Of a DNA stretch of 64,000 nt, positions 33,013 through 41,268 are shown piece by piece. Numbering within the stretch: the stretch's first letter is position 1; each line of letters opens with the position of its first letter. The DNA is from DATBDN01 sp963715995. GTDB lineage: Bacteria > Actinomycetota > Thermoleophilia > Solirubrobacterales > Thermoleophilaceae. The notes beneath the pieces were generated by a model that saw only the letters and a list, made by a program, of their open reading frames with translations, searched no databases and was not told where the DNA came from. The stretch is taken from positions 558,001-622,000 of the forward strand of contig OY970283.1 in NCBI GenBank assembly GCA_963715995.1. Direction: 5' to 3'. A program made the translations under genes and the position numbers.

Positions 33013-33578
33013 GGCCTGCATGCCTTCCTGAGCTTCTCGACGGCGCGGTAGAGGCGCGAGCCGACATTTGTCTCCGAGATTCCGAGCACGCGCGCGATCT
33101 CACCGTTGGTGAGCCCACCCGCGAACTTGAGCGCGACGAGGTCACGGTCACGCGGATCGAGCGTGGCGAGCGCTGCGCGCACCTCGTCGCGTGCGAACGC
33201 CAGCTCGGCCTGTTCGTCCGGGCCCGGGGAAGATTCGTCGGCCGGCTCCGATTCGAGCCGAGCGCGCCGCTTGAGCTTGCGCAGCTCGTCAAGGGCGGCA
33301 TTGCGGGCGATGCCGAACACCCACGCCTCAGGCGAGCCGCGGCGGGCAGAGAAGCGGTCGCGCTTGCGGTATGCGCGCTCGAACGCCTGGGCGGTGACGT
33401 CCTCGGCGGCGCTGCGGTCGCGCAGCAGCGAGGCGACGTACGAATAAACACGCGGGAAGGTCTCGCGATACAGCTCCTCGAAGCCCTGTGGCGTGTTCAA
33501 ACCAACCTGTGTCACACCACCGAGCACTCCGGTCGCAGCTTCGTTCACACCGTCAATACGTCCGTCGGGCGGATCCAT
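33009..33578 (-). CDS. ECF-type RNA polymerase sigma factor
   Basis: This sigma factor of about 189 residues has region 2 as EELYRETFPRVYSYVASLLR, AAEDVTAQAFERAYR and EAWVFGIARNAALDELRK. Region 4 is LDPRDRDLVALKFAGGLTNG with the HTH EIARVLGISETNVGSRLYRA. A 30-residue unconserved N-terminus precedes region 2. ATG 33578 follows a GTG in frame. It is translationally coupled to the DUF4349 membrane protein through ATGA, the usual arrangement for an ECF sigma and its membrane regulator. Confidence 0.92.
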   Translation of the reverse strand: MDPPDGRIDGVNEAATGVLGGVTQVGLNTPQGFEELYRETFPRVYSYVASLLRDRSAAEDVTAQAFERAYRKRDRFSARRGSPEAWVFGIARNAALDELRKLKRRARLESEPADESSPGPDEQAELAFARDEVRAALATLDPRDRDLVALKFAGGLTNGEIARVLGISETNVGSRLYRAVEKLRKACRP

Positions 33579-33604
33579 CACGCGTGGCTAAGGTGAGCCA
33601 TCCG

Positions 33605-34099
33605 ATGACCCGCCTGTTCGCCATCGTCGCAGTCGTGGCCTGCTGCGCGGTCGCAGCCCTTCAGGCGAGCGCGGCCGAGAAGCCGCCGAAGTACCTGTGG
33701 GCGACGGTCAACGTCTGCGACACGCAGGTGCACGACAACATGATGGGCGTGCGCGCGAGCATGCCGGGCGACGGCCAGCACACGAAGATGTACATGCGCT
33801 TCATCGCTCAGTACTACGACCGCTCGAAGCAGCTGTGGTCGGAGGTCACCGGCAGCGGCGTCTCGAAGTGGATCTCCGTCGGCTCCGGTGACTACGCCAA
33901 GCGCCAGGCCGGCTACACGTTTGCGTTCGACGCGCCGGCCGGCGGCAAGACGTTCGTGCTGCGAGGCGCGGTCGACTTCAAGTGGACGAAGGGCAAGCGC
34001 ATCGTCAGGACGGCCCACGTGCTCACGAGCGCCGGCCATCCGAGCACCAAGGGCGCCGACCCGAAGACGTTCTCGTCCAGCCTCTGCGACATCAACTAG
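33605..34099 (+). CDS. Secreted protein of unknown function
   Basis: The protein has about 164 residues. The signal peptide (TRLFAIVAVVACCAVAALQ ending near ASA) is followed by a beta-rich domain with YLWATVNVCDTQVHDNMMGV, TKMYMRFIAQYYDRSKQLW and FKWTKGKRIVRTAHVLTSAG. Cysteines in VNVCDT and SLCDIN could form one disulfide. I do not recognise a named family. GTG 33593 in frame is an alternative start. It is divergent from the ECF sigma gene and converges on the GDPD gene through CTAG. Confidence 0.75.
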   Translation: MTRLFAIVAVVACCAVAALQASAAEKPPKYLWATVNVCDTQVHDNMMGVRASMPGDGQHTKMYMRFIAQYYDRSKQLWSEVTGSGVSKWISVGSGDYAKRQAGYTFAFDAPAGGKTFVLRGAVDFKWTKGKRIVRTAHVLTSAGHPSTKGADPKTFSSSLCDIN

Positions 34100-34791
34100 A
34101 GCGCTGCGAACAGGCGCGGGTCGTTCGTGATCACCGCGTGCACGCCGAGTGCCCGCAGCCGCTCGATCCGCTCGGCATCGTCGACCGTCCACACGTAGAC
34201 CTCACCGCCCTCGGCGCGTGCCACGTCCACGAGCTGGCGGCTGACGAGCAGCCAGTGCGCCATCACGGCCTCGATGCGGCGCGCGCGCAGCAGCGTGCGC
34301 ACCTTCCCGGGCAGGCGGGCGCGCATGATCCGCGCGATGCCGTAGGCGGGGATCGCCAGCGGCGTCTTCGTGTAGTCGCGGCGCACCTGCGGCACCGACA
34401 GGCCGCGCCGCATGCCGGGCGCGAGCTCGCCGATGCGGTCGAGCGAGTCGAGGTGGTGTGAGGAGACGAGCGCCCGGTCGCCGAGACCGCGCGCGCGGAG
34501 TCCCTCGACCACCTCGCGCTCGTAGCCGGGGAGCTTCATGTCAACGTCCAGCTCCACGCTTGCGTAGGCCTCGCCGGCCAGGTGGTCGAGCCCTTCCGCC
34601 AGCGTCAGCGGCTCGCGCTTGGCGGCGTCCTCGTAGTCGTGGGCCAGCACCAGGCGCCCGTCACGCAGGCGCAGCACGTCGAACTCGATCATGTCGACGC
34701 CGTGCTCGAGTGCCGCAGCGAAACTCGCGGCGGTGTTGCCGGGGGCCACCAGGTCGGCGCCCTTGTGCCCGACGCGCTTCAGTGCTGGCAC
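34096..34791 (-). CDS. Glycerophosphodiester phosphodiesterase
   Basis: This protein of about 231 residues has a GDPD TIM-barrel. It begins with GHKGADLVAPGNTAASFAAA (an HRG-like first motif, here HKG), then DMIEFDVLRLRDGRLVLAHD with the Glu-Asp and catalytic His, and VYVWTVDDAERIERLRALGV toward the end. It should hydrolyse glycerophosphodiesters to glycerol-3-phosphate and an alcohol. GTG 34791 gives the family N-terminus and overlaps the end of nei by 13 bp; GTG 34800 is another choice. Its place at the end of a repair operon may be incidental. Confidence 0.87.
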   Translation of the reverse strand: MPALKRVGHKGADLVAPGNTAASFAAALEHGVDMIEFDVLRLRDGRLVLAHDYEDAAKREPLTLAEGLDHLAGEAYASVELDVDMKLPGYEREVVEGLRARGLGDRALVSSHHLDSLDRIGELAPGMRRGLSVPQVRRDYTKTPLAIPAYGIARIMRARLPGKVRTLLRARRIEAVMAHWLLVSRQLVDVARAEGGEVYVWTVDDAERIERLRALGVHAVITNDPRLFAAL

Positions 34792-35558
34792 CCGGGGCAC
34801 CAGTAGGTGGTGCGGTTGTCGTCGCCCTGGCCACGCGCTCGGATCTTCGCCTGGCAGCGCGGGCACGGCGTGCCTGAGCGCCGGTAGACCAGCAGCGTCT
34901 CCGACTTGGGAAAGCCGTTTGCGACGGACTCGAACATCGGCGGGCGCACCGCGGCGATGATCGACAGCGCCTCGGTGTCGGACACCTCGCTCAGCCGCCG
35001 CCACGGATCGATTGCGGCGCGGAAGCAGCCTTCCGCCTTCCAGACGTTGCCGATTCCGGCGACGTTGCGCTGGTCGAGCAGCGCGTCGCCGAGAGTGCGC
35101 GTCTGGTCGTCGTCGCGGAGGCGCCTCAGGAACGCCGCGTCGTCGAACTCGTCCGCGAGCACATCAGGCCCGAGCTGCGCGATCCGCGCGTCGGAGCGCG
35201 TGCGGCCGTCGCGCATCAGCTCCAGCACCGGGCCGTCGAACTGGACGACGTCGTGCTCTGGCGTGCGGATGACGAGCCAGGCGCGATGCGCTCCGCGGTG
35301 CCAGCGCCTGCCGCGCGGGTAGACGCCCCAGGCGCCCGTCATCCGCAGGTGCGAGTGGATCGTGAGCCCGCCTTCGAAGCGCAGCATCAGGTGCTTGCCG
35401 TGAGCGTCGACCGCGCGCACGGCGCGCCCGGCCAGCTTCTCCGGCCAGCGATCCTTCCCGAAGCGCGGATGCGGCGTCGCGATCGACTCGATCGGCCGCC
35501 CCACGAGCGCCGCGCCCACGCGCTCGGCGGCCGTCCGAATGGTGTCGCCCTCAGGCAT
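34779..35558 (-). CDS. nei: Fpg/Nei family DNA glycosylase (endonuclease VIII-like)
   Basis: This 259-residue bifunctional DNA glycosylase/AP lyase removes oxidised bases. The mature N-terminus PEGDTIRTAAERVG holds the catalytic Pro and Glu of the Nei group, with DAHGKHLMLRFEGGL and HSHLRMTGAWGVY following. The helix-two-turn-helix is DQRNVAGIGNVWKAE. The zinc finger uses CPRCQ and CPGCQ at the C-terminus. The gene's start overlaps the preceding gene's stop by 8 bp. It is part of the UdgB-Lhr-unknown-Nei block. Confidence 0.94.
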   Translation of the reverse strand: MPEGDTIRTAAERVGAALVGRPIESIATPHPRFGKDRWPEKLAGRAVRAVDAHGKHLMLRFEGGLTIHSHLRMTGAWGVYPRGRRWHRGAHRAWLVIRTPEHDVVQFDGPVLELMRDGRTRSDARIAQLGPDVLADEFDDAAFLRRLRDDDQTRTLGDALLDQRNVAGIGNVWKAEGCFRAAIDPWRRLSEVSDTEALSIIAAVRPPMFESVANGFPKSETLLVYRRSGTPCPRCQAKIRARGQGDDNRTTYWCPGCQH

Positions 35559-36173
35559 CGTCGAGCTGCCAGTGGCGCACGACGGCGCACATCCAGCGGT
35601 CCTCCTGCATCGGAATCACCGAGAAGCGGCTGATCGAGCGCTGGCCGTGCAGGTGGTCGGTGTAGAGCAGGTCGATCAGGAAGTACTGGCGCTCCTGCGT
35701 CGTGCGCCGCATCTGGCCGTGCAGATCGTCGCTGTCGTCGCGCAGGGCTGCCTGCCAGAGGCCGACACCGCCGGCGGGAATCCACAGGTCGCGCGTCTGC
35801 GGGCGGAAGTCGTCCGGATCGGGCCGCACCTGAGCCTGGCCAGGCTCCCACTGAGGCAGCACGTGCCAGCCGAGCAGCACGCCGATTCCGGTGCCGACGT
35901 TGCGCAGGCTCAGGCTCATGTAGATGACCCCGTCGTCGTGCTCCACCGCGGCGCCGCTGCCCGGCACCCTGAGCCAGTGGCCGCCGGCGAACATGATCTT
36001 CTGATCCGGGTCTTCGAGCCCGGAGTGCATGAGCACGGGGCGCAGCTGCTGGCGCAGGGCGAGCTCGCTGACGCGCGCGGAGCGATTCGACGAGCGCGTG
36101 GCGCCGAAGGTGGCCACCGCCAGCACGGCGTGCCGCCCGCGGTCGCCAGCGACGAGACCGTGACCCAGTCCAT
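35551..36173 (-). pseudogene. Unknown protein linked to lhr, apparently frameshifted
   Basis: Two frames together make one plausible protein of about 207 residues. ATG 36173 begins MDWVTVSSLATAGG, an N-terminal membrane-helix-like start. The frame then goes wrong near 36125-36135, and a second frame continues VLAVATFGATRSSNRSARVS to the stop at 35551. One missing base would join them. The soluble part contains LRPVLMHSG, a hydrophobic WLRVPGSGAAVEHDDG loop and RQYFLIDLLYTDHLHGQRS. The start overlaps the lhr stop (TGATG) and the end overlaps nei by 8 bp. The family's function is unknown to me. Confidence 0.6.
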
Positions 36174-39100
36174 CAGGCCGACAAGGTGAGCTTCCGCGGC
36201 CCTTGCCGGAAGCCCAGCTCGATCAGTTCCGCCTCGATCGCCGAGCCCACCACCGGCTCGCCGTCGAAGCGCTCGACCGCCAGCTGGCGGATGCGCCCCT
36301 TGCGGACTTGCTCGGCGAGCGCTTCGAGCGCCGCGTGCACCAGCCCGTCCTCGTGCTCGCCAAGCGGTACCAGGTTGCGGCCGCCCTTCTCCGCGAACAG
36401 CACCGGCTCGCCCCCGATCGTGACCAGGTGTGCGCCGGGCACGCGCGCCGGCCCGCGTCCGGTGTGCTCGCGCTTCGGCCACGGCAGCGACGCCCCGTAC
36501 GGGTTGGCCGGGTCGGTCGCGGCGATCACGAGGGCTTCTGCCGAGCGCTCGTCAGTGCGCAGCGCGCGCAGCCGCTCGACGGCGGCCGACAGGGCGAACT
36601 GCGCGCCGCCCAGGCTCTCCACGAAGTAGCCGCGGCGAGCCGTGCCGAGCGTCTCCAGCTTCGACAGCTCCGCGTACAGGCCCGAGAAGCCGCCCGTGAT
36701 CCCCTCGGCGCGCACGGTCTCGCGCGTGACGACGCCGTAGCGCTCGAGCATGACCTCGGCCAATGCGCGCGCCCGCTCGCCATGCGCGGGCGCAGCAGCG
36801 AACAGCGGCGCGGTCAGCGACCAGCGGCCGATCACCTGTGGCGTGCGCGGTGAGCGGCGCTGCCCGAAGCTGCGCCGGCTCGTGCGCGCGCGCTCCGCGC
36901 GCACCAGCGAGAGCCGCGGGGCCCGCAGCGGCGCGAACGCGTCGTTGGTCACCTCGCCGGCCCAGGCCAGATCCCAGAGCGCTTCCTGCAACTCGGCGGA
37001 CTCGGCTCCCGGGACGTCCACCAGCAGGTCCGACCAGAAGCAGGCACCGCGCCCGAGCCGCTCGCGCACCAGCTCGTGCAGCTCGCCGGACGGCCGCTCG
37101 CCGCGGAACGGGGGCGGGCCGATCCAGGCGGCGTCCTCGCGGAAGTAGAGGGCCACGCGACCAGAAGAGCGCCCGAGCGCGCCGGCGCCGATCCAGACGA
37201 CCTCGCCCGCCGCGCACAGCTCGTCGAGCCAGGCCGTGGAGTACGCGCCGACCCGCCGCGGCAGCACGTCGCGCTCCCACGTCTCGGGTGTGAGCGCCAC
37301 GCCCTGAAGCGGCACCAGCACCTCACGCAGCCGGTCCACGCCGGCGCCGCCGGGCGGCGAGCGGTCGATGCCCTGCCACTCGGCAAGGAAGCGGGCGAGG
37401 GTGCGCTGCTCGACGGGCTCGACCTCGCGCCGCAGGGCCGCCAGCGACGCCCGCCGCAGCCGCCGGAGGACCTCGGTGTCACACCATTCGCGCTCGCTGC
37501 CGCCCGGTCGCAGCTCGCCGCGGACCAGGTCGCCGCCGCGCTCCAGCTCGCGCAGGGCGGGCAGGGGGTCGACCGAATAGCGCTCCTGGAGCAGGCGTGT
37601 GTTGAAGGGACCGTGCGTGCGGGCGAAGCGCCGCGTGACCCGCAGGAACGGCTCCTCGACCGGCTCGAGGAACGCCTCCGGCAGGCCGCCGGGCGGCACG
37701 GCGCCGAAGGCGTCGCGATAGAGGCCGGCGTCCTCGGACGCGATCCAGCGGTCCTCGCCGCCGATGCGCATGCTGACCGCGCGCCGCTCGCCTTCGAGCT
37801 GCTCAAGCGCGCCCGCGGCGTCGACGCCGGTGATCACGCGCTGGGCGACCTCCTCCGAGGTCAGGTCGCCGAGGCCGCGCAGCAGGTCGTGCACGTGATC
37901 GGTGGTCGCAGCCTTGCGGCGGTCGCTGAGCCGCTGGAGGTCGGCCTCGATCTGCTCGAGCGCGTCAGGATCGATCAGGTCGCGCAGCTCCTCCTGGCCG
38001 AGCAGCTCGGCCAGCAGGTCGCGATCGAGCGCGAGCGCCGCGGCGCGCCGCTCGGCGGCCGGCGTGTCGCCCTCGTACATGTAGGTGGCCACGTAGTCGA
38101 ACAGGAGCGACGAGGCGAATGGCGAGGCATGCTGGGTCTCGACCTCGACCAGGGAGAGCTCGCGCGTGTGGAGCTTGCGCAGGAGGTCCTTGAGCGCCGG
38201 CAGGTCGAACACGTCCTGGAGACACTCGCGGTAGGTCTCGAGGATCACCGGGAACTGCCCGAAGCGCCGCGCGACCTCCAGCAGCGACTGTGCCTTCAGC
38301 CGCTGCTGCCAGAGCGGCGTGCGCTTGCCCGGCATCGCCCGCGGTATCAAGAGCGAGCGCGCGGCGTTCTCGCGGAAGCGCGCGCCGAACAGGGCTGAGG
38401 ATCCGAGCTCGCGCATGAGCAGGTCTTCGAGCTCGTCCGGATCGAGCAGGACGGTGTCGGCCGGCGGCGCCTCGTCGGCGTCCGGCAGATGGACGATCAC
38501 GCCGTCGTCGGACCAGATCGCATCCGTCTCGAGGCCGCGCTCGTCGCGCAGCCGCGCCGAGAGCGCTAGCGCCCAGGCCGAGTGCACGCGGCCGCCGAAC
38601 GGCGAGAGCACGCACAGGCGCCAGTCGCCGATCTCGTCGCGGAAGCGCTCCACGACGATGCTCTGGTCCGATGGCAGCACGCGCGTGGCCTCGCGCTGCT
38701 CGCGCAGGAACGTGACCAGGTTCAGGGCCGCCTTCGCGTCCAGGTCGGTGCTCGCCACGAGCTCGTCGGGCTCACGGTCGACGGCCCAGCGGGCGAACTC
38801 GCCGACCGCGCGGCCGAGCTCGACGGGGCGCCCGACCTGATCGCCCTTCCAGAACGGCACCGCGCCAGGCAGCCCGGGTGCCGGCGTGACGATCACGCGG
38901 TCGCGCGTGATCTCCTCGATGCGCCAGGTCGTCGCGCCGAGCAGGAACGTCTGGCCGGGCCGCGCCTCGTAGACCATCTCCTCGTCGAGCTCGCCCACGC
39001 GGCGGCCGTCCGGCAGGTGCACCCCGTAGAGGCCGCGGTCCGGGATCGTGCCGGCGTTGAAGATTGCGAGCTGGCGCGAGCCGGGGCGCGCGCGGATCGT

Positions 39101-40546
39101 GTCGTGCACGCGGTCCCAGACGATGCGGGGCCGCAGCTCGCCGAACTCCTCGGAGGGGTAGCGCCCGTCGAGCATGTCGAGCACGCTGTCGAACAGCGGG
39201 CGCGTGAGCTCGGCGAACGAGTGGGTGCGCTGAGCCATCTCCAGGACCTCCGCGGCGGAGACCTCGTCCTCGCTCGCTGCCGCGATGGCCACCACCTGCT
39301 GGGCCAGCACGTCGAGCGGGTTCCGCGGGACCACGGTCGACTCGATCTCGCCCTCGCGCATGCGCTTGGCGACCACGGCGGCTTCGAGCAGGTCGGCTCT
39401 GAACTTGGGGAAGATGCGCCCCTTCGCGACCTCACCCGGCCCGTGTCCGGCGCGGCCGATGCGCTGGAGCCCTGCAGTGACCGACTTCGGCGACTCGACC
39501 TGCACCACCAGGTCGACGGCACCCATGTCGATGCCGAGCTCGAGGGAAGAGGTGGCAACCAGGCACGGCAGCTGCCCGGACTTCAGGAGGTCTTCGACCA
39601 CGAGCCGCTCCTCGCGCGCGAGCGAGCCATGGTGCGCGCGCGCGATCTCGGCGGGCGCATCGTCGCCGGAGCGCTCCGCCGCCAGCTCATTCAGCCGCAG
39701 CGCGAGGCGCTCGGCGGAGCGGCGGTTGTTCACGAAGACGATCGTCGAGCGATGCGACTGGACCAGGTCGAGCAGCTCGGGGTAGATGGCCGGCCAGATC
39801 GAGCGCCGCGTGGCCGTGCCGTCGCCGATGTCGGCCAGCTCCAGGTCCGAGTCGGGCTCGCGCATGTCCTCGACCGGCACGCGGATCTCCAGGTCGAGCG
39901 GCTTGCGCATGCCGGTGTCGATCACCGTGCACTTGCGCGAGGGCCCGACCACGAAGCGCGCCACCTCCTCAAGCGGGCGCTGCGTCGCCGACAGCGCGAT
40001 GCGCTGGATCGGAGCGGCGGCGAGCTTCTCCAGCCGCTCCATCGTCAGCGCCAGGTGGGCCCCGCGCTTGGTCCGCGCCACCGCGTGCACCTCGTCCACG
40101 ATCAGCCAGCGCGTGCTGCCGAGGAACTCCTGGGCGCGCGAGGTCAGCATCAGGTAGAGCGACTCGGGCGTGGTGATGAGGATGTCGGGCGGCGTCTTCA
40201 GCATCTGCTGGCGCTCACGCTGCGGCGTGTCGCCCGTGCGGATTCCCACGCGCACGTCGGCGCCGATGCCCTTCAGCGGCGCCCGCAGGTTGCGCTCGAT
40301 GTCGTAGGAGAGCGCCTTGAGCGGCGACACGTACACCAGCTGCGTTCCCTCGCCGGGCTCGGCCACGAGCCGGTCGAGCGCCCACAGGAACGCGGCGAGC
40401 GTCTTGCCCGAGCCGGTGGGCGCCGACAGCAGCACGTTCTCGCCGCGCGCGATCGCGGGCCAGGCCTGCGATTGGGCCTGCGTGGGACCCTCGAACGAGC
40501 GCAGGAACCAGTCGCGAACCTGCGGGGTGAAGCCATCCAGCGCCAC
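36173..40546 (-). CDS. lhr: Lhr-type large DNA helicase
   Basis: This 1457-residue protein is near the length of full-size actinobacterial Lhr. The helicase core is at the N-terminus: Q-motif TQAQSQAWPAIARGENVLL, Walker A APTGSGKTLAAF, IVDEVHAV (motif II), LSATQRPLEEV (III), ATSSLELGIDMGAVDLVVQ (V) and QRIGRAGHG (VI). The Lhr winged-helix and beta-barrel core follows, then a long C-terminal region (about 860-1457) typical of full-length Lhr. It is a 3'-5' ATP-dependent helicase linked to DNA repair. It lies next to udgB upstream and is coupled to the frameshifted unknown gene downstream. Confidence 0.95.
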   Translation of the reverse strand: MALDGFTPQVRDWFLRSFEGPTQAQSQAWPAIARGENVLLSAPTGSGKTLAAFLWALDRLVAEPGEGTQLVYVSPLKALSYDIERNLRAPLKGIGADVRVGIRTGDTPQRERQQMLKTPPDILITTPESLYLMLTSRAQEFLGSTRWLIVDEVHAVARTKRGAHLALTMERLEKLAAAPIQRIALSATQRPLEEVARFVVGPSRKCTVIDTGMRKPLDLEIRVPVEDMREPDSDLELADIGDGTATRRSIWPAIYPELLDLVQSHRSTIVFVNNRRSAERLALRLNELAAERSGDDAPAEIARAHHGSLAREERLVVEDLLKSGQLPCLVATSSLELGIDMGAVDLVVQVESPKSVTAGLQRIGRAGHGPGEVAKGRIFPKFRADLLEAAVVAKRMREGEIESTVVPRNPLDVLAQQVVAIAAASEDEVSAAEVLEMAQRTHSFAELTRPLFDSVLDMLDGRYPSEEFGELRPRIVWDRVHDTIRARPGSRQLAIFNAGTIPDRGLYGVHLPDGRRVGELDEEMVYEARPGQTFLLGATTWRIEEITRDRVIVTPAPGLPGAVPFWKGDQVGRPVELGRAVGEFARWAVDREPDELVASTDLDAKAALNLVTFLREQREATRVLPSDQSIVVERFRDEIGDWRLCVLSPFGGRVHSAWALALSARLRDERGLETDAIWSDDGVIVHLPDADEAPPADTVLLDPDELEDLLMRELGSSALFGARFRENAARSLLIPRAMPGKRTPLWQQRLKAQSLLEVARRFGQFPVILETYRECLQDVFDLPALKDLLRKLHTRELSLVEVETQHASPFASSLLFDYVATYMYEGDTPAAERRAAALALDRDLLAELLGQEELRDLIDPDALEQIEADLQRLSDRRKAATTDHVHDLLRGLGDLTSEEVAQRVITGVDAAGALEQLEGERRAVSMRIGGEDRWIASEDAGLYRDAFGAVPPGGLPEAFLEPVEEPFLRVTRRFARTHGPFNTRLLQERYSVDPLPALRELERGGDLVRGELRPGGSEREWCDTEVLRRLRRASLAALRREVEPVEQRTLARFLAEWQGIDRSPPGGAGVDRLREVLVPLQGVALTPETWERDVLPRRVGAYSTAWLDELCAAGEVVWIGAGALGRSSGRVALYFREDAAWIGPPPFRGERPSGELHELVRERLGRGACFWSDLLVDVPGAESAELQEALWDLAWAGEVTNDAFAPLRAPRLSLVRAERARTSRRSFGQRRSPRTPQVIGRWSLTAPLFAAAPAHGERARALAEVMLERYGVVTRETVRAEGITGGFSGLYAELSKLETLGTARRGYFVESLGGAQFALSAAVERLRALRTDERSAEALVIAATDPANPYGASLPWPKREHTGRGPARVPGAHLVTIGGEPVLFAEKGGRNLVPLGEHEDGLVHAALEALAEQVRKGRIRQLAVERFDGEPVVGSAIEAELIELGFRQGPRKLTLSA

Positions 40547-40588
40547 CCAACGAGGGTACCCGGGCCGCCCAGGCGCGCCGCCGCCGGA

Positions 40589-41257
40589 TCAGGCGGTGGA
40601 GAGCACGCGTGCGCGCTCGAACACGGCGTCCAGCATGGGCTCGGTGAGCCTGCCCGTGAACGTGTTCTGCTGGCTCGGGTGAAACGAGCCGAGCAGCACG
40701 CGGCCGCCGGGCAGCGGCGCCTCGGCCAGGTGCCCGAACTTGGGTCGCGGGCGGATGCCGCCATGCAGCCGCAGTGCGGCGTCCCATGCGAAAGCGCCGA
40801 GCGCGACCACCACGACGATGCCCGGCAGCAGCTCCAGTTCCTCCGTCGCGTAGGGCAGGCAGTTGTCGCGCTCCGACGGCAGGGGCTTGTTGGCGGGCGG
40901 CGCGCAGCGCACCGCGGCCGCGACCCACGCGCCGGTCAGCGCCAGGCCGTCGGTGGCCGACACCGACTCGGGCTGGTTGGCGAAGCCCGTGCGGTGGAGC
41001 GAGGCGAACAGCCAGTCGCCGGAGCGGTCGCCCGTGAAGACGCGGCCGGTGCGGTTGGCGCCGTGCGCCGCCGGTGCGAGCCCGAGCACGTAGACACGCG
41101 CGCGTGGATCGCCGAAGCCGGGCACGGGGCGGCCCCAGTAGTGCTCGCCCGCGAACGACGCGCGCTTCTCGCGCGCAACCTGCTCGCGCCACTCGACCAG
41201 GCGCGGGCACAGCCGGCAGTTGACAACGCGCTGCTCGAGCGCGGCGAGCCCCGTCAC
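40589..41257 (-). CDS. udgB: Uracil-DNA glycosylase, family 5 (UdgB)
   Basis: This 222-residue family 5 uracil-DNA glycosylase removes uracil and other deaminated bases. CRLCPRLVEWRE at the N-terminus supplies part of the four-cysteine Fe-S site, with AAVRCAPPANKP and a later DNCLPY. The active-site loop is LGLAPAAHGANRTGRVFTGD (no polar water-activating Asp, typical of UDGb). The second motif is LGSFHPSQQNTFTGRL. It lies 42 bp upstream of lhr and probably in the same transcript. Confidence 0.93.
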   Translation of the reverse strand: MTGLAALEQRVVNCRLCPRLVEWREQVAREKRASFAGEHYWGRPVPGFGDPRARVYVLGLAPAAHGANRTGRVFTGDRSGDWLFASLHRTGFANQPESVSATDGLALTGAWVAAAVRCAPPANKPLPSERDNCLPYATEELELLPGIVVVVALGAFAWDAALRLHGGIRPRPKFGHLAEAPLPGGRVLLGSFHPSQQNTFTGRLTEPMLDAVFERARVLSTA

Positions 41258-41268
41258 GCGGCCAAACG

